DNA of 6,912 bases, from NCBI GenBank assembly GCA_017560855.1, contig JAFZEB010000102.1:1-6912 (forward strand). The letters run 5' to 3'. The notes under the pieces were generated by a model. It made no database searches. It saw nothing but the letters and a program-made list of their open reading frames with translations, and was not told the DNA's origin. Shown here piece by piece: positions 5,350 to 6,912 of this stretch. The translations under genes and the position numbers were made by a program. This DNA comes from Ruminiclostridium sp. (lineage in GTDB: Bacteria > Bacillota > Clostridia > Oscillospirales > Oscillospiraceae). Numbering within the stretch: the stretch's first letter is position 1; every line of letters starts with the position of its first letter.

Positions 5350-6779
5350 GCCATCCCCTCCTCTTCCGTCCAGACGGGCAGCAGGACCGTAAAGGTGGTC
5401 CCGGCCGGTTCATTGGGGGCCACAGAGATGGTGCCGCCGTAAAGTCGGACCGTGTCCCGGACGATGGACAGACCCAGGCCGGTGCCGCCGGCATCCCGGG
5501 AACGGGCCTTGTCCACCCGATAAAACCGCTCGAAGATCCGGTTCCGGTCGGCCTCGGGGATGCCGACGCCGGTGTCGGAGACAACCAGACAAACCTGCTC
5601 CCCTTCCCGTTGGGTGGTGACCGTCACCTGCCCCCCGGGCACGTTGTATTTGATGGCATTTTCCATCAGATTCCGAAGGATCTGGTTGACTCCATCGGAA
5701 CTGCATCGGACCACACAATCCTCCCCCAACCGGGTCTTCAAAGTGACCTGGGACTCCTCGGCCAAAGGCGAGAGCATGCGGCAGGCCTTCTCCACCTGGT
5801 CGTTCACATCCACCGCCTCCTGTCGAACCGTCCGGCCTTCATCCAGTCGGTTCAATTCCAGAAGCTCCTGGCTGATGTGGATGAGCCGGTCGGCCGCTTC
5901 GCCAATGTCTCCCACAAACTCCCGGGTGGTCTCCCGGTCGATGGTCTCGTCCTGGAGGATGGAGTCAGTGAGAAGACGGATGGAGGCCAGGGGGGTCTTC
6001 AGCTCATGGGAGGCGTCGGAGACAAACCGGCGGCGTTCTGCCTCGGTGGTCTCCAGACGGCCGGTGAGCTGGTTGAACTGGTCGGCCAACTGGGTCAGCT
6101 CGTCATGGCCCTCCAGGGTGACCCGGTGGGTGTACTCCCCTTCCCGGACCCGGTGCATACCGGCCAGAAGAAGGCTCACCCGGCGGGTAAAGACCCGGGA
6201 GAAGATCAGGAAGAGGCCCAGCACCGCCCCGATGACCACCAGGGAGATGATATGCAGATTCTGCTGCAGCTCCTCCAACAGCATGCCCTGGCTGCTGTCC
6301 CACTCATACAGGCAGACCGCCCCAATGACCGTGTTGCGGTTGAGAACAGGGGCCGAGGCCCGGCTGGAAAAAATGCCGTCTTCATACTCACTGATGAAGT
6401 GGTCCTTGCCCTCCAGGGCGGCCACCACTTCCACCGTTAGAGCAAACTTCCCGGCGATGGAGTCCTCTGCCGTGTCGTAAAGGACCAGACCGGCCTCGTC
6501 GGTCACCAGGATCCGCTCCACCTCCAGATCCTCCAGAGGCCCAATGGCAGCCTCTACCCCTTCGGGGGTGAGCTGGTCGGCGGTGGTGAGAGAATTGGTC
6601 ACCAGGACGGCCTGATTCTGGAGGGCGGTCTGCTGGGACCGGAACATCAGGTTCTGGCTCATGAGCAGAGGGTAGGTGTTCAGCAGCACCAGCAGAGCCA
6701 CGATGATGACCGCATAGCCCAGAGCCATGCGGATCTGTAAGGACCGGGAAATTCTGGTTCCCTTCTCCCGTACTGCCAT
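5346..6779 (-). CDS. membrane sensor histidine kinase (HAMP-HisKA-HATPase_c)
   Basis: This 477-aa inner-membrane kinase is predicted to autophosphorylate on His and pass the phosphate to the response regulator encoded just upstream. Segments: a short basic N-terminus; TM1 about 17-38; an extracytoplasmic sensor domain about 39-174 (PAS/CACHE-like size, includes ILVTDEAGLVLYDT); TM2 about 175-194; HAMP about 195-247. HisKA follows with FVSDASHELKTPLASIR, phospho-acceptor H258. The ATPase domain has the N box NLMENAIKYN (N374), the G1 box DTGVGIP (402-408), the F box FERFYRVDK and the G2 box GGTGLGLSIV (431-440). All catalytic boxes are intact. The architecture is PhoR/WalK/MtrB-like.

The ATG at 6777-6779 has GGGGGAGG just upstream. 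It begins 28 bp after the regulator's stop and overlaps the lipoprotein gene by 4 bp, so the three form one operon. The signal sensed cannot be told from sequence. Confidence 0.95.
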   Translation of the reverse strand: MAVREKGTRISRSLQIRMALGYAVIIVALLVLLNTYPLLMSQNLMFRSQQTALQNQAVLVTNSLTTADQLTPEGVEAAIGPLEDLEVERILVTDEAGLVLYDTAEDSIAGKFALTVEVVAALEGKDHFISEYEDGIFSSRASAPVLNRNTVIGAVCLYEWDSSQGMLLEELQQNLHIISLVVIGAVLGLFLIFSRVFTRRVSLLLAGMHRVREGEYTHRVTLEGHDELTQLADQFNQLTGRLETTEAERRRFVSDASHELKTPLASIRLLTDSILQDETIDRETTREFVGDIGEAADRLIHISQELLELNRLDEGRTVRQEAVDVNDQVEKACRMLSPLAEESQVTLKTRLGEDCVVRCSSDGVNQILRNLMENAIKYNVPGGQVTVTTQREGEQVCLVVSDTGVGIPEADRNRIFERFYRVDKARSRDAGGTGLGLSIVRDTVRLYGGTISVAPNEPAGTTFTVLLPVWTEEEGMA

Positions 6780-6807
6780 GTTCCTCCCCCTCTCCTTGAA
6801 ACATCAT

Positions 6808-6912
6808 TCAGTCGTTTTCGTTAAAGTAATAGCCCACGCCCCACTTGGTGCGCAGCAGCTCCGGGTTGGCCGGGTCGGCCTCCACCTTCTCCCGGATGCG
6901 GCGGATGTGAAC
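6808..6912 (-). CDS. OmpR/PhoB-family response regulator, C-terminal end only
   Basis: The last 34 codons of a gene entering from the right edge, ending in TGA at 6808-6810. The residues VHIRRIREKVEADP, then LLRTKWGVGYYF, are the recognition helix and C-terminal hairpin of a winged-helix DNA-binding domain. The 'VHIRRxRxKxE' and 'GVGYxF' motifs are typical of OmpR/PhoB regulators. The receiver domain with its Asp lies outside the window. It is the expected partner of the kinase that starts 28 bp downstream. Confidence 0.92.
   Translation of the reverse strand, partial: VHIRRIREKVEADPANPELLRTKWGVGYYFNEND

Noticed and set aside
5313..6440. 375-codon open frame on the plus strand opposite the histidine kinase
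   Set aside because: The kinase frame has every HisKA/HATPase motif. The antisense frame has none and reads as an antisense composition artefact.

Overview
The window looks like chromosomal DNA of a strictly anaerobic, fairly GC-rich member of the Clostridia. The protein sequences and style (GC-rich codons, AT-rich intergenic DNA, strong AGGAGG-type ribosome binding sites) suggest an Oscillospiraceae-type gut bacterium of the Flavonifractor/Lawsonibacter/Intestinimonas kind. That placement is inference; no rRNA or other marker gene is present. The main evidence for strict anaerobiosis is a complete [FeFe]-hydrogenase.

Left part (1-465): the first 64 codons of a PLP-dependent O-acetylhomoserine sulfhydrylase-type enzyme run off the left edge on the minus strand. 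Its 5' end faces a 273-bp AT-rich divergent promoter region. This region holds a near-consensus minus-strand promoter, a plus-strand promoter, a hairpin in the sulfhydrylase leader and a 13-bp palindrome between the two promoters.

Centre (466-4094): a two-gene plus-strand operon. Its first gene (TTG start) encodes an unusual fusion: the C-terminal Fe-S domain of NuoF/HydB, without the FMN domain, joined to a GltD/NfnB-type FAD and NAD(P)H oxidoreductase. Its second gene overlaps the first by 7 bp and encodes a CpI-like [FeFe]-hydrogenase catalytic subunit with all H-cluster ligands. Together they should form a soluble enzyme linking H2 to NAD(P)(H). It resembles the 'glutamate synthase-linked' (group A2) hydrogenases, a class that as far as I know has little biochemistry. 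This is the most interesting system in the window. The operon ends at a perfect hairpin terminator.

Right part (4060-6912): everything lies on the minus strand. A lone 203-aa permuted NlpC/P60 (YiiX-like) cysteine hydrolase candidate converges on the hydrogenase operon through a second terminator. Upstream of it is a signalling operon, in transcription order: an OmpR-type response regulator (only its last 34 residues are in the window), a membrane sensor histidine kinase, and a GerMN-domain lipoprotein overlapping the kinase by 4 bp (ATGA). This order recalls the actinobacterial MtrA-MtrB-LpqB module. A hairpin terminator closes the operon.

The long open frames antisense to the hydrogenase and kinase genes (up to about 670 codons) are judged to be by-products of GC-rich codon use. 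I saw no tRNA, rRNA, CRISPR array, insertion sequence or phage gene.
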